In this document: positions 41,501 through 51,416 of the stretch, one piece after another
Position numbering within the stretch: position 1 is the stretch's first letter
Layout: each line of letters opens with the position of its first letter
NCBI GenBank assembly: GCA_025766275.1
Contig: JAFKAC010000220.1
Coordinates: 1 to 58,053 of the forward strand
Length of the DNA stretch: 58,053 nt
Direction of reading: 5' to 3'
Source of the DNA: Lactarius indigo
Taxonomy: Eukaryota; Basidiomycota; Agaricomycetes; Russulales; Russulaceae
Made by a program: the position numbers and the translations under genes
Notes under the pieces: generated by a model
What the model was told of the DNA's origin: nothing
Databases searched by the model: none
The model's input: the letters and a program-made list of their open reading frames with translations, nothing else

Positions 41501-42842
41501 ATAAATCATGCTCCGCGGAAACGCGGAGTACGTCCTTGACCGCTTCTATATGATCCGATAGGGAGTGCGTGAGTCCGGTTGCGATGCCGATGTCGTCCAT
41601 GTAAACACGAATAACGGTGCCCCGTTTTTCATGTTTCACGATGATATCCCTGAAGATGAAGTTCATCATTGTCTGGAATGTTGCGGGGGAGTTGGTTAGG
41701 CCGAAAAACATCACCGTTGGTTCAAATAATCCATAGCGCGTTTTGAATGCCGCTTTCTCTTCATCTCCCTCTTTAATGCGCACGTTGTTATACCCCCATC
41801 TGACGTCAAGTTTGGTGTAGATGTGGGCATTACTGAGATCTGTGATGAGGTCGGAGATGAGGGGGAGAGGGTACTGATTGCGAATAGTGACGGCATTTAT
41901 TTTCCGATAGTCTTGAACAGGTCGTAGTTTCCCATCTTTCTTTTTGATAAAGAAGAAAGATGATGCGTATGGAGACTTAGAAGGTCGTATATATCCCTTC
42001 TTGAGCTGTTCGTTGATCCATTCGCGTAGCTTTTTGTCCTCTTCCTGTGTCATAGGGTATATCTTACAGTCGATGGCGTCAGCGGTTCCTGGTTTGAATT
42101 CGATGGCGTGATCCCAGGGCCTGCTGGGCGGAAACCTGTCCGATGCTTCTTCGCTGAAGAGACATTCAAATTCACGATATTCGGGGGGTAACTCAGCTTT
42201 AGTGACATATTGTTGAGCGGCAATGGCGAGATCAGTGGCAGTGGCTCTGATCCGACACTCTTCTTCAAACTGCTGCCGTTGTTCGTCCGTGACGACACAA
42301 GAGTGTACTACTTCATAGTCGTCAGTTTGAACAGTAGTTGCCGCTACCACTGGTGTTGTTTTGATATAAGGGTTGGTTGAGCGAATAACAATGGGAAGCA
42401 TATCCTCGTGAATGGCTGCTTGCGACCACTTGATATGCGGGTCATAGATGGCAAGCCAAGGATAGCCTAGTACAATATCTTCATTGCCGATGTCTGTAAT
42501 AAGGAAGCGAATTTCCTTATGGATGCCTTTAGTTTGAACATCAACGTCGGTATAATGGGTAATACGCCCCGATTTGTTTTCTGTGTTGTCAATGTTCCAT
42601 ATTTTCTTCAGGACGTCAAGTAATTTTGTCCCGAGTCCCATCCTTTTTGCGAAGGAGGGTTTCATGAAGCAATGGGTTGCTCCTGAGTCGACTAATGCGC
42701 GTATGTCGGCCATTGCGTAACTGGTGCGAATCGATACTGGAACTCTCATAGAACGATAGCGAGTCATGATTACACTGTTACAATTAACTGCCCTTACCCA
42801 GGCCGATGGGTTCAGGCGTCCTGAAAACCCTCCTTCTTCCAC
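38391..42842 (-). CDS. GypB pol: protease, RT, RNase H, integrase, chromodomain
   Basis: A single 1,483-residue frame with no internal stop. Protease IRALVDSGATHCFM is near residue 50. RT has KKKDGKLRPVQDYRKIN, RWGYNNVRI, VMFFGLTNSPATFQ and YMDDIGIATG (about 300-450). RNase H has EVDASGFATGAVLLQR and SDHLNLQYW. Integrase has HPGIKRTLQLTERHYWWPQM, CAECQRHK, VDFITKLP, SDRDPRF, HPRTDGQSERTNQ. The chromodomain is RRLQYLVKWKGYPDSDNQW near 1,190, followed by an acidic extension. It would be made as a gag-pol fusion by -1 frameshifting at 42830-42824. All catalytic residues are present. Only the last residues, after the one-base deletion near 38539, are out of frame. No separate start codon is needed. 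Confidence 0.95.
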   Translation of the reverse strand: MEEGGFSGRLNPSAWVRAVNCNSVIMTRYRSMRVPVSIRTSYAMADIRALVDSGATHCFMKPSFAKRMGLGTKLLDVLKKIWNIDNTENKSGRITHYTDVDVQTKGIHKEIRFLITDIGNEDIVLGYPWLAIYDPHIKWSQAAIHEDMLPIVIRSTNPYIKTTPVVAATTVQTDDYEVVHSCVVTDEQRQQFEEECRIRATATDLAIAAQQYVTKAELPPEYREFECLFSEEASDRFPPSRPWDHAIEFKPGTADAIDCKIYPMTQEEDKKLREWINEQLKKGYIRPSKSPYASSFFFIKKKDGKLRPVQDYRKINAVTIRNQYPLPLISDLITDLSNAHIYTKLDVRWGYNNVRIKEGDEEKAAFKTRYGLFEPTVMFFGLTNSPATFQTMMNFIFRDIIVKHEKRGTVIRVYMDDIGIATGLTHSLSDHIEAVKDVLRVSAEHDLYYKLEKCLFHSPCMDYLGVILEKGVTRMDPVKISGIKDWPTPTKVKDVRSFLGFCNFYRPFIRGFATKARPLNKLTRKDTEWHWGTEEEKAFQDIKTLVTSEPVLAHPDLTQQFELEVDASGFATGAVLLQRKADGKRHPIGYYSSTLNEAERNYDIYDLELLAIVKAFRHWRPLLAGSPHKIKVFSDHLNLQYWKSPQKISRRVAREVLELSEYDFEIHHIKGTSNGRADTLSRRPDYDQGENDNEGITVLPESVFVRATTLEEPQHPHWRPEILPVEMTPEHPIYEQDIAKLKPWVDAHKLKDIEGTWYKDGRRVVTGGIHDKRTIIAAHHDSPVYGHPGIKRTLQLTERHYWWPQMKNDVQDYVKGCAECQRHKVNLRPIRAPLQPIYPKPEALPFETIAVDFITKLPISRGYDSILTVTDHDCTKAAVFIPCNEEITAEGTATLYVSHVFPRFGLPSRVISDRDPRFASKFMREICKILGISQNISTAYHPRTDGQSERTNQWLEQYLRFWVNERQDDWVRYLPMAEFTHNNWPNETTRESPFFLLSGFNPRADWIDRPSPIPQVSLRLDQFKQARQRAFSCMLRVQKSWVKHKDMPKFEEGDLVWLEGRHLRTHQPTAKLAAKRHGPFKVIKVMSPVNYRLELPTQWSIHDVFHIDLLTPYRETPTHGPNYQRPPPDLVDNEEEYEVEKILDSRRFGRRRRLQYLVKWKGYPDSDNQWIDKDDVFADEAVRDFKHSNPDRETHIRVAFCQDKSPSPSYPMSSTRRNDQLALLSTLVNDSSATLVNPDSTNDAAAHRAAAGGGTTVQHEEDGPITGEELHQTLQQFPMPLQGTLDDDPATTQPAPPPMYTLTNPNTGEPEVFLTEDELFRLQAAVPRGETAQRHAEIRTRMEGDGGAVAAGATAYRRLPTPDDEGAKGVLDKDEDEDELGDHYPIRHAFLNHEFYTEDPAATPYLVDAAGGPLHRGRVAVAQAARYTPMGERDPQPGPSSLKGSGSIEDPITFRSRSNSPTDRQYKRPTYRLSEEETPSYSD
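42824..42830 (-). promoter_or_regulatory. Putative -1 frameshift site of GypB
   Basis: On the minus strand GGGTTTT, in the same register to gag and pol as in GypA. Confidence 0.65.
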
Positions 42843-42928
42843 AATTGTTGGAGGATAATGTCTTTTACATCGTCTGATTCTCCTGCCACTCCATTAAGCC
42901 AATCGCTGGCGCGCTGTTGAGGGGGTAC

Positions 42929-43078
42929 CACATAATGATCAGCGGTGGCTTATGTAATTGATACCCCCAACCGACGGTGAGATTCTTTAATAGTTCATAC
43001 TCAGCCGGCGCCGGCCGACGGCGGAGATTCCGCCATAATTGATACTCCAACCGACGTCGGCTGGGTCGGAGATAGTCG
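42929..43078 (+). repeat. Left terminal inverted repeat of the KDZ element
   Basis: Matches 55749-55897 in inverse orientation; one extra C in the CCCCC run and a few substitutions over the inner 133 bases. It includes the palindrome GGCGGAGATTCCGCC at 43020-43034. Confidence 0.95.
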
Positions 43079-43562
43079 GGAATAGTTGGGGATTGATGAG
43101 TTACTCGAACACAGAATAGAAAGGCTTAGAGGTGGCTATTATATGTGTAGTATCCAAAGGTGATGTGTAATCAATCAAAGGAGCAAGACTCAGGCATATA
43201 AGACCATCCACTCAGATATGTGCAAGCACATCAAATGAATACAAGTGAAACAGAATATAAGGAGTGTCTGATCACAGGTGAATGTCAATTGATAGTCTAT
43301 GCATATTAGGGAGAATATCTAATAATAATATACCAATCGGGACACCCGCTATAATTGATAGTCTAATTGACAACAGGTGGGTCGGAGATAGTCGGGGATC
43401 TCTGAGGGTCATCATAAGTAAAATATAAATGAACAGAGATCATACAGGCTACTATGTAGTCTATTCAGAGGTTATCTAATAATAATATACCAATCATGAC
43501 AACTCTGATAATTGATAGTGTAACTGACGATAGGTGGGTCGGAAATAGTCGGGGATCTCCAA
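43031..43562 (+). repeat. Subterminal direct repeats
   Basis: Two copies of about 85 bp (43317-43403 and 43475-43562) share TAATAATATACCAATC, TAATTGATAGT and GGTGGGTCGGA(G/A)ATAGTCGGGGA. A shorter third copy lies in the inverted repeat (43031-43080). Such repeats near one end are typical transposase-binding regions, which is inference here. Confidence 0.8.
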
Positions 43563-44221
43563 CGGACTTCATAAATACAATGGAAATGCATTGAGGTCAT
43601 AGAGGCTACTAGTCTATGTGGAGTATCCAGAGGTCATCTATATTCAATAAAATGAGCAGAATGGAATATTTGATCACAAGTATGTGGTGACTGCTTATAA
43701 GTGTCAGAGACAACAGACAGAGTCAAGGCACAGTGAGCTAGAGCGGAGTTCCCGCTTGTGAATACATACAAATGCAGGCTAGTGGGTGTTGGTGAAAGGA
43801 AATACAGGGGAGTAAATAAGGTGAATACAGGATAGGGACCTCATAAGGATATACGACGGACTTCCTAATTGGATGTGTAGAGATATAAATGGGTCCCCAA
43901 TCTTTCAATTGGTGGTTTAACCCCGTAAGATCTCTATAGACATTGCAGGTATTTACCGGACTTGAATATGGTTGTGGAAGTGCGGATATCCCGAAGCTCA
44001 TATGCACATACTACTGGTCAACAAATGATAGATTAGTACAGGAGAATATTAAGTAGTAAGTGGAAAGCATGTGCAGATATTCCAGTATGGAAATGTACAT
44101 ATAGACTACCTGGCTAGATAGCTAGGATGAACTTTTGCTGCACCCCTGCCAGTGTCCAAATTCCTGGAGAATGATTAGAAAAGCGGGATTAATGGCTGGG
44201 AAACTATTGCATTGAAAGTAC
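43079..44221. other. Left subterminal non-coding region of the KDZ element
   Basis: No convincing gene. It contains the subterminal repeats and two copies of the dispersed palindrome (43743, 43982). Confidence 0.5.
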
Positions 44222-46160
44222 TCACTTGATCTTCTCTGACACCTTGATAAATCGTTTCCTTTTCTCTATAAGTGGGCTAGTATTGAGTTCCTTCATTTCC
44301 TGCACATGGTGTGTATCTGATGGACCTGCTATATCTGAAAGTTGGGATGCTAGTATATCTGGGTAGCTGTGATGGGATATGGACGAGGTACAAACCTGAT
44401 GATGATGATCTATTGATATTTGAAGATTTATATCCTGGAGAGTCGGGTGTTCCGTCATTCCCTAAACATATATCATGAATAAATGAAAAACACCATGATA
44501 GCAGCCATACTCACCAGGATCAGTTTCATCCTGAGACCCATGAAGTGGAGGAGATTCCGCAGCCCATGAATGGTCAGATGGCTCATCATGGACAGATGAT
44601 TCATCCAAAGAATCATCAGTCTTGTCACCCTGAGGATTAGAGTCCTCATTATAGTGAAGGTCAAAGGACTCTTCGTCAGATCCATCTGATTGCTTGGGTC
44701 GAGCACGTCGGATGTTCCGCTTATGTATTGTAGGCTGCTCGTATCATTGAAGAGTGGGCATGTCGGAACCCACATCAGGGGATCAATACCTTGGTCTTGC
44801 CTATCCCTCCAATGGTCTAGAAGGCGAAAGACCTCATCAATCCGGATCTTGGATGGGTCCTTCCACTCAAAATCATATGGAATACATTCCTCATCTATCC
44901 AGGCAGATGGATCACTTGACAATGAACCCCATGGAATGGTCTGGTTCTCGATTCCAGTGACATATCCTTATTCACATATGTGACATACTGCAGCACATGA
45001 ATTGAAGAATGACTCACGGATATGTGCAGTGCAATAGTCCCTCAGCAATGTTTGAACGACCTTAGCTTTATATCCATCATGGGAAACAACTGTCGGGAGC
45101 TCCGGGAATCCATCTGCATTGAACACAAGGGGGATTGGGGTGGTGATGGTCTTTGAGAGGTCCCTTTTCGGACGTTCCTTCACAGTATCTGAGGCATACA
45201 TTTATTAGATGTAATCACTTGAGACAAGATGATGGGCATAACATACCTTTGGCAAAGCACTGCATCCCAAATTGAGCCCATTGCTGCCAGAGGGCAGCAC
45301 TCTTCCAGTCTGGACAGAACTTCCGAAAGTCCTTTCCATCCTGCAATATACTGTTGACATCATTGCTAAGATCGGATCAACCGACGCTCAGCGGACATGA
45401 CCAAGGGATATGTATTTGATTGCTTACAAGCCTATCTTGAGGTCGTTGTCTTCACCCTCATATGCGGTTAGGACAATGGAGCGGATTCCGCATGTCTTAT
45501 AAAGCTGACTTTGGAAGTCCTGGATGATCCGCTCACGCAGAGAGGATGCCATCCTACATAGGAGGTATATGAGGAATCAATCAACAGGTGATTTGGATAT
45601 GTGCATACCTTGATTGAATGTTCTTTGGTGGTGTCTTCTCTGACCACTCCCTAGCAGACTCTTGATACTCCTCTTGATCCTCAATAGACAGTTCATTCCA
45701 TAGAGCAGTGGTTGCATCCTGAAGGGCTCCTATGAATGCAGGACTTCCCGGTTCTGTCCCAGAGGTCTCCTTTGCAAGCCTTAAGACCTCATCACGGTTC
45801 AGATGATAGAATGCGTTCCTGGCGGACCATTTACGAGTAAACTTGATGTATTGACGCTTGGGGCGGACATAGTGGTTATAAAACCACTTGTGGATTTTCT
45901 GGGATGGGAAATGAGAAGGATGGTCCGATATTCATAGTGAAACATGCCTTTCTTGCATCCTTCTTGTCAAAGGGTGTATTAGCAGGGCGGAGATGATACA
46001 GCTCTCCCATAGCCTTCTCAACAATCCTAGTGCGATCATGAGTATCAGCCTCTTGGAACTTATCGAGATATTCTAGTAGAATGTCTCCATCTCGAGGGGT
46101 AATAGAGAATCCTGTGTTACAGATTGCTCCCCATAGCTCTGTAAGCTTGAGGGATCTCCG
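44222..46160 (-). CDS. KDZ-element cargo gene 1, multi-exon, unknown function
   Basis: Clear exons on the minus strand: 46160-45948, 45898-45609, 45553-45427, 45365-45247, 45188-45018, from 44966 on, and a last one ending TGA 44222. Phases agree at each of the first five joins; the first intron is GC/AG. The product (over 450 residues) reads, among others, FTRKWSARNAFYHLNRDEV, ATTALWNELSIEDQEEYQES, DFQSQLYKTCGIRSIVLTAY, FCPDWKSAALWQQWAQFG, LVFNADGFPELP, then an acidic Ser-rich tail and a basic end (EKRKRFIKVSEK). This resembles proteins commonly found in mushroom repeat families, but I know no assigned function. The first exon or exons upstream of 46160 were not found, and one join near 44760 does not close in phase. 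Confidence 0.65.
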
Positions 46161-46801
46161 CTACCATCAGAATCATTGAGGTATTCATTCTGCATAATGG
46201 ATGAGATGAGGATGGATAGATGGACAAGGTATGGTGATTGAGAGGATGGACAAATGTACTAGGTGTGACGCTTAAGTGGATGGATATGAGCATCTCATTG
46301 TGATGGCCAGTCATTAAATATGTTCCTGTGATACAATAGAGAATCGGATGATGGTCGGGAATGGTCCGACATCAAGCACCAATACAATGAAACTGTTTGA
46401 GCAATGTGGGGTATCATATTGTGCAAGAGGATGTCCCGACGTGTAATAGCCATGGCATGACTTGGTATTACAATGTTCTAATAGTGGACCTCTGCACCTG
46501 AAGATGAGACATATGTGAAACATGTATGGACATGTGGAGACAACAGATGGGGCAGAAAGGAGCACTTAGGATTTGATATCAGAGTGGACATATGTGATGA
46601 TATAATGGTCGTAGTACATGTATCGGGCGAAGCGGACGTCCGGCTATGTATATCCGCCATACAGCCCATTCAATTGACATTTACATATAACATGGTACAG
46701 GCATCGGGAGAAGCGGAAATCCGACCAACTATATCCGCTATGTGTTCCATTTGATCGACAGCTACATATGACATGTTACATGGGCTACGCAATAGTGCGG
46801 A
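46161..46801. other. Gap between cargo genes 1 and 2; first exon of gene 1 not located
   Basis: No confident exon. Two dispersed palindromes (46631 and 46713) lie here, each preceded by ATCGGG(C/A)GA, as a duplicated block of about 80 bp. Confidence 0.4.
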
Positions 46802-47832
46802 TCACCCGAGGGCGGCCGCAGTCTGTTCAATCTCAAGAACTACCTTGTGAAGCTCGTCATTTATGTCTTTCAAATTAGCCCTAAGCTTGGTGACTGTTTC
46901 CCACAGTTGTGCAAGCCGAATCTTGAGCGCAGCTGTCCTGGCATCCAATTCGCCAAGGTCTTGGGGCTTTGTGGTGGCAGGGATGGTGATACCCATCGGA
47001 TGCATGGTGCCGGTGGGAGCGGATGTCCCGGGAGATGCAGACGGCTTTGTGGGGAGCTCCGCAGCACTACGAGTTACAGGGCGAGTCACCCCACTGCGGA
47101 CGTCCTGCGACTTGTCCGATGCGATGGGCTGTATGCATATGTCTTTAGGATCTGTGGGATGTGTGTAATAGATGTATAAATACGTACCCGTGCTTTCGGA
47201 ACGCCCGCCTTTCTATCAGAGGTCTTAGGAACATTGGGCAGTCGTTCAGGATCTGCACCATCGATATCCATGATATCCGAATCCTAGAATAGAGGTAATG
47301 TGTGAATATGATATAAAGCACACTTAGACATACCTGCGTCTCTGCAGACGTCGAGTCCACTAGGGATAAGTCAACACAGCAGCAGAGGGTTTCCCCTTAG
47401 CTGCGGAGCCCGCCGGACCTCCCTGCGGGCGACCCACGAGCCTTTGAGATGCAGGGATGAGGTCCATGAAGTCGTCGAGTGGGGATGCACCCCGGACCTT
47501 CATCCTCTTCGCATCAGGCTGTAGGGGACGATGTTAGTATGTATCAGGCATATAGTGATCTAATTCCATACCTTGGTGCGTACATCCTTGTTACCCACCG
47601 CCTTGGGGTGGAATGACTGGAGATGGAACGCTTGACAGAAAGTCAAAGCCATCATCTTCCACAGCCGCTTTTGGGGCCGGCGGAGGTCCCATCGACTTGG
47701 ACTTAGCACGATTAGGGGCTTGATGGGAGCAGGCATGGGCTTGATGGGAGGAGGCTGGGGCTTACTTGGGGCGGGCTGGGATCGCTCAGATGTGCGAGAC
47801 TGAGAGCGGGAAGAGCGGGGAGCGTCGGACAT
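46802..47832 (-). CDS. KDZ-element cargo gene 2, Pro-rich N-terminus and coiled coil
   Basis: Exon 1 is 47832-47572 (MSDAPRSSRSQSRTSERSQ, Pro/Lys-rich). Exon 2 starts at 47518 (PDAKRMKVRGASPLDDFMDL), then a small exon with DIMDIDGADPERLPN. The last exon ends at TGA 46802 and has a clear helix (LDARTAALKIRLAQLWETVT, ELHKVVLEIEQTAAAL) suited to coiled-coil pairing. The end of exon 2 is uncertain. It is divergent from cargo gene 3, with about 250 bp between starts. Function unknown. Confidence 0.55.
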
Positions 47833-48083
47833 AGTTGCTGTGCTCTGAGAAGTGAGGAGGCCTAGTTCAGCGAATATATTATTGTTTCAAACGTGTCCCA
47901 ATCAGATTCGATGTGTACGCATATGTACATGTGATCTGTCTTCGATTGGAAGCATGGGATCGGACATCGGACATGGGTCGTGGGAAGTCCGATGAGCCCG
48001 ACATGGTTCTTTGGGGGTTATTCTGTGAGCGCATATCTCTCCCATATCTCCCCCGCATATCCCGCCCCGCCACATCACTTGCA

Positions 48084-49957
48084 ATGGCTAAGAAAGCTGT
48101 CACAGAATTGACGAAGGATGAGACTGTCATGCTTGTGATAGCTGCTAAGTGCCTGGCAGCGATTAGACACGTTGCGGAGGTCCCTACGACGGCTGAGCAA
48201 CTGGCCATGCTCAACAAGCATGTCAGTGTGGAGCTGGTAAGTCAGTCGATAAATATACTGAGCAATAAACTGATACATGTTATAGAAGACAGTTAGTGCG
48301 ATATTCAGACGGTATATAGACCGCCCCAAGAAGCCCAGGCTTCATGCAGTCGCCCAGGTAATGGGATATGAGTGGGGGAACGCTAGGCGGGAGTCCCGCG
48401 ATCCAGACTGGGACATGTAACCATCGATTACATTGCATCTCTATGCGAAAAACAAGAGATAATAAGTCCGGACTGGCACGAAGCATACACATCTATCGAT
48501 CTAAGCAAGTATCTGGAGGGTATTCAGCCGAAGAAGATGTGGTGGGCTCCTGTCAACGAATATGTGGATGATTACGTCCCCTGCATACACTTGTTCCATC
48601 GCTCACTTGTGCCAAGTCGCTATGGATGAGCCAGCAGATGACCCGGCGGATGACCCGGCGGATGAGCCTGCAGATGGCTCCGCGGACGAGCCTGCGGACG
48701 ATCCCACAGATGATCCTGGGGATGGCTCAACTCATCCATCCAGACCAGAGTCGTCCCTCGCAAGTGCAACGCTTCCCGACAAGGGAAAGGCTCGAGCTGA
48801 TCCACCACCATCTGAGCCTTCGAAGCATCCGTATGGCCTGCGGAACAAGAAGCGGCCTGCTCCGGCGAGCCCCGATGAACCAACTGTGGAGTCAGAGGAA
48901 ACAACCCCTCGGAAGTCCGGCAAGTCGCAAGTTGAGGTGGTTATTTCATCCCCTCCTCGTGCTAAACAGCGCCCACGTCTTGAAGAGGACAGTACAGTTG
49001 AGGCCACGGGTCTGGTGAGCATTGTGGACTTATTCTATTTTTATTGGTTACTATATTCGCTGCAGGATATGTGTGGCCCATGCATAACTCGCAAAGCAAA
49101 GGCGTGCAAGCCACAGGCCAATGTGAAGCGCCTGACGTCCGCTTGCGTCGCCTGTGCGACTCTACACAAGACCTGCAGTCCGCCTGCATCCTGGGGCATC
49201 AGGCCGCATTGGATGGGGGACGCCCGATCCGCCTCGTCCGTACGCACGCAAACCCCGAGTAAGTCCGGTATATTTCCGAACGCGAATGTGCCAGAGATAT
49301 CACTTATAATATCTAGGCATTCTTGTGGATGCGCAAATTGAAGCTCTTGCGCAACGGGTGGACGAACTGTCCAGCGAAATACGTGATTTGAAGAAGGACC
49401 AGGCCACATCGATGGAGGAGAACCGTCGTGGACGACGTCGAACGAACCAGAAGTTGCAGGACGCTCTCCTCATGCTGGGAGTGCTCTTGGAGAAGCAGGG
49501 GGTCGATTCTTCCTCTATCCCCGGCATCGGACAGCCCGCTTCTAGCACCACTAATTCCCCTGGCCTCCAGGCCACATCTTCGCCAGGAATCCCCTTATCT
49601 TTACTCAAACTTTCAGATGCGCGTTCAAATGCATCATCGAAAACTTCAAGCGTCGTTTCAGAGCCCCGCCAAGTGATGGGTATATTATTCTTATAGCGGA
49701 TGTCCCGCTCTGACATGCGTTTCAAGTGGATCGATTGGGTGGGAGTGCCCCTGCCTCCAAGGCCGCATCCGTCACCTCTCGCCATTCCGTGGCCTCACAC
49801 CATTCCTCTGCGGGTGGGCCGCTGCGCCAACCATCAGGTGAGTAGTTTGTGTTTCTTGGCTGTTTCATGCACACCTAACGTATGTTTCAAGTTGCGCGTT
49901 CAGGTGGGAGTGCTGCATCACGCAGGCCATCGCCGGAGATCCCCCCCACACAGTAAA
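48084..49957 (+). CDS. KDZ-element cargo gene 3, acidic repeat, Cys cluster and coiled coil
   Basis: Exon 1 MAKKAVTELTKDETVMLV (48084-48237) is followed by short exons including SPDWHEAYTSIDLSKYLEG and KKMWWAPVNEYVDDY. An acidic repeat of (A/T)DDP/ADEP units (about 48625-48720) and a Ser/Pro-rich linker come next. A cysteine cluster at 49068-49185 has spacing C-x2-C-x7-C, then C-x2-C-x6-C (MCGPCITRKAKAC ... ACVACATLHKTC), similar to a fungal binuclear zinc cluster but with a longer gap. A coiled-coil helix (AQIEALAQRVDELSSEIRDL) and a Ser-rich tail end it. This may be two genes; exon joins near 48360-48600 and 49680-49740 are tentative. A DNA-binding role is inference from the cluster and helix. 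Confidence 0.5.
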
Positions 49958-50557
49958 TAATCGAATATGCGTTTTAGGACAATTTGTAATCACGTAGTCG
50001 GACTTCCCTATTTGAATGAATCGGTACATGTGACGTGTGTGCAATCAGTTTCATGTGATCCATCTGTCATTTGCTTCATGTGACCCATCTGTAACATGTG
50101 ACGTTGTACATCATATGACTTGATTCCCATATGTGGGATTCTGCAAAGCTGAGTGGCATGCGACTTAATACATCGGACCATCCGGAATAAACCCGACTCA
50201 CACCCTAAATACATCTCCATTAAGTGGTCGGCACATTGCAAAGGCGGGATACATGGCTGAATATCTCTGTAGTAAAGCTGGCAGGTTGTATCACATATGC
50301 CTTCTATAGATCATATCAAATATGCATGTGTTTAGAGTATTGTATGTCTAGTATTATTCCTTCGCCATTTATATGTGACATTGAAACAGCGGACCGTCCG
50401 ACATTCATGCCATGTCATATATTGAGGTGTAGTCTAACAATTACCATAGATCCTCAGGCAGCGTTTCATGTATCTTCAGCAAGGCCAAACCTGTTTCACA
50501 TGTCCATGGTATTTATATTGCTTCAGGTTTAGCTACTCTATTGCTCTACTACCAATC
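49958..50557. other. Intergenic, no gene recognised
   Basis: AT-rich sequence with repeated (C)ATGTGA(C/T)(C/G) phrases around 50027-50105 and one dispersed palindrome near 50388. Confidence 0.5.
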
Positions 50558-51170
50558 ATGCAGTCTCACACATCCAAAGGCAAACTTGTATCATCCACAT
50601 CAAAGCCCTCCCGGTACACCAGCACCATTCACGAACATAAGCGGATCTCCCGCTCCCCCCCTCTCCACACTCCCACCATGTTTTCCGATCCTGTGGACGA
50701 CTCACCCTCTGATACACAATCATTTGATGAGGATGACATGTATGGCTCAGATGGTGATGTTGAAACCATCAGTCTGAAACCCCTGCTGGAACATGTTTCT
50801 GAGGAGCAAGAAACAAGTTCAATCAATCAATGTGTGGTATGTACCTGTCACCATCAATTCTTCCTATTCCATCTTACCTTTCAAGGCGGATGTGCAACAT
50901 CCTTTGGAGGAGCAGGAAAGCTCACTCAATGAATATGAGGTGTGTACCTGTCATTGTCAATCCATTCCATCCATCTTACCTTTCAAGGTGGACATGGATA
51001 TCATTTCCGACTCAGAGAATATACACAGGAGTGTGAATGACTTCTCCCTCATGGTAAGGGCACTGTGTGAGGCAGAAGGGATTGATGTTTCCAATATTTC
51101 ACATGGAACAGAAGATAGCTGTATCATGATGATGGGTTGGATCATGCATCGGAGATGTCTTCGGAATTAG
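50558..51170 (+). CDS. KDZ-element cargo gene 4, small, with duplicated exon
   Basis: It starts MQSHTSKGKLVSSTSK at 50558. Exon 1 is Ser/Pro-rich, then acidic (DDSPSDTQSFDEDDMYGS). Two introns follow, each starting G(T/G)(A/G)TGTACCTGTCA and ending CATCTTACCTTTCAAG. The small exon between them (ADVQHPLEEQESSLNEYE) repeats the end of exon 1 (LLEHVSEEQETSSINQC), so exon and intron were duplicated in tandem. The last exon ends HRRCLRN at 51170. Product about 185 residues, function unknown. It lies 246 bp upstream of the transposase on the same strand. Confidence 0.55.
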
Positions 51171-51416
51171 GAAATACTAATGATAGTTGATTAGAAGGTC
51201 CTCCATGATGTAGACTATTGTACTGTGGTCGTACTGTCTCATGTAGGGTTTCACATTGGGACTGGTTTCAGATTTGAAGGTTGGACAACACCACTAGTGG
51301 ATCAACCAGGTGTATAGATCATTGAGGATGCTCAGGTATATTTAAGAACGGAGATAATCCATGTCACCCATTGACTTTCATTCACACCATCTTCATTCTA
51401 TCCATTTCCATTCATC

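Noticed and set aside
49068..49185. A standard fungal Zn2Cys6 transcription factor
   Set aside because: The gap between the two Cys triplets is longer than usual and the basic residues are fewer; called only as a cysteine cluster.
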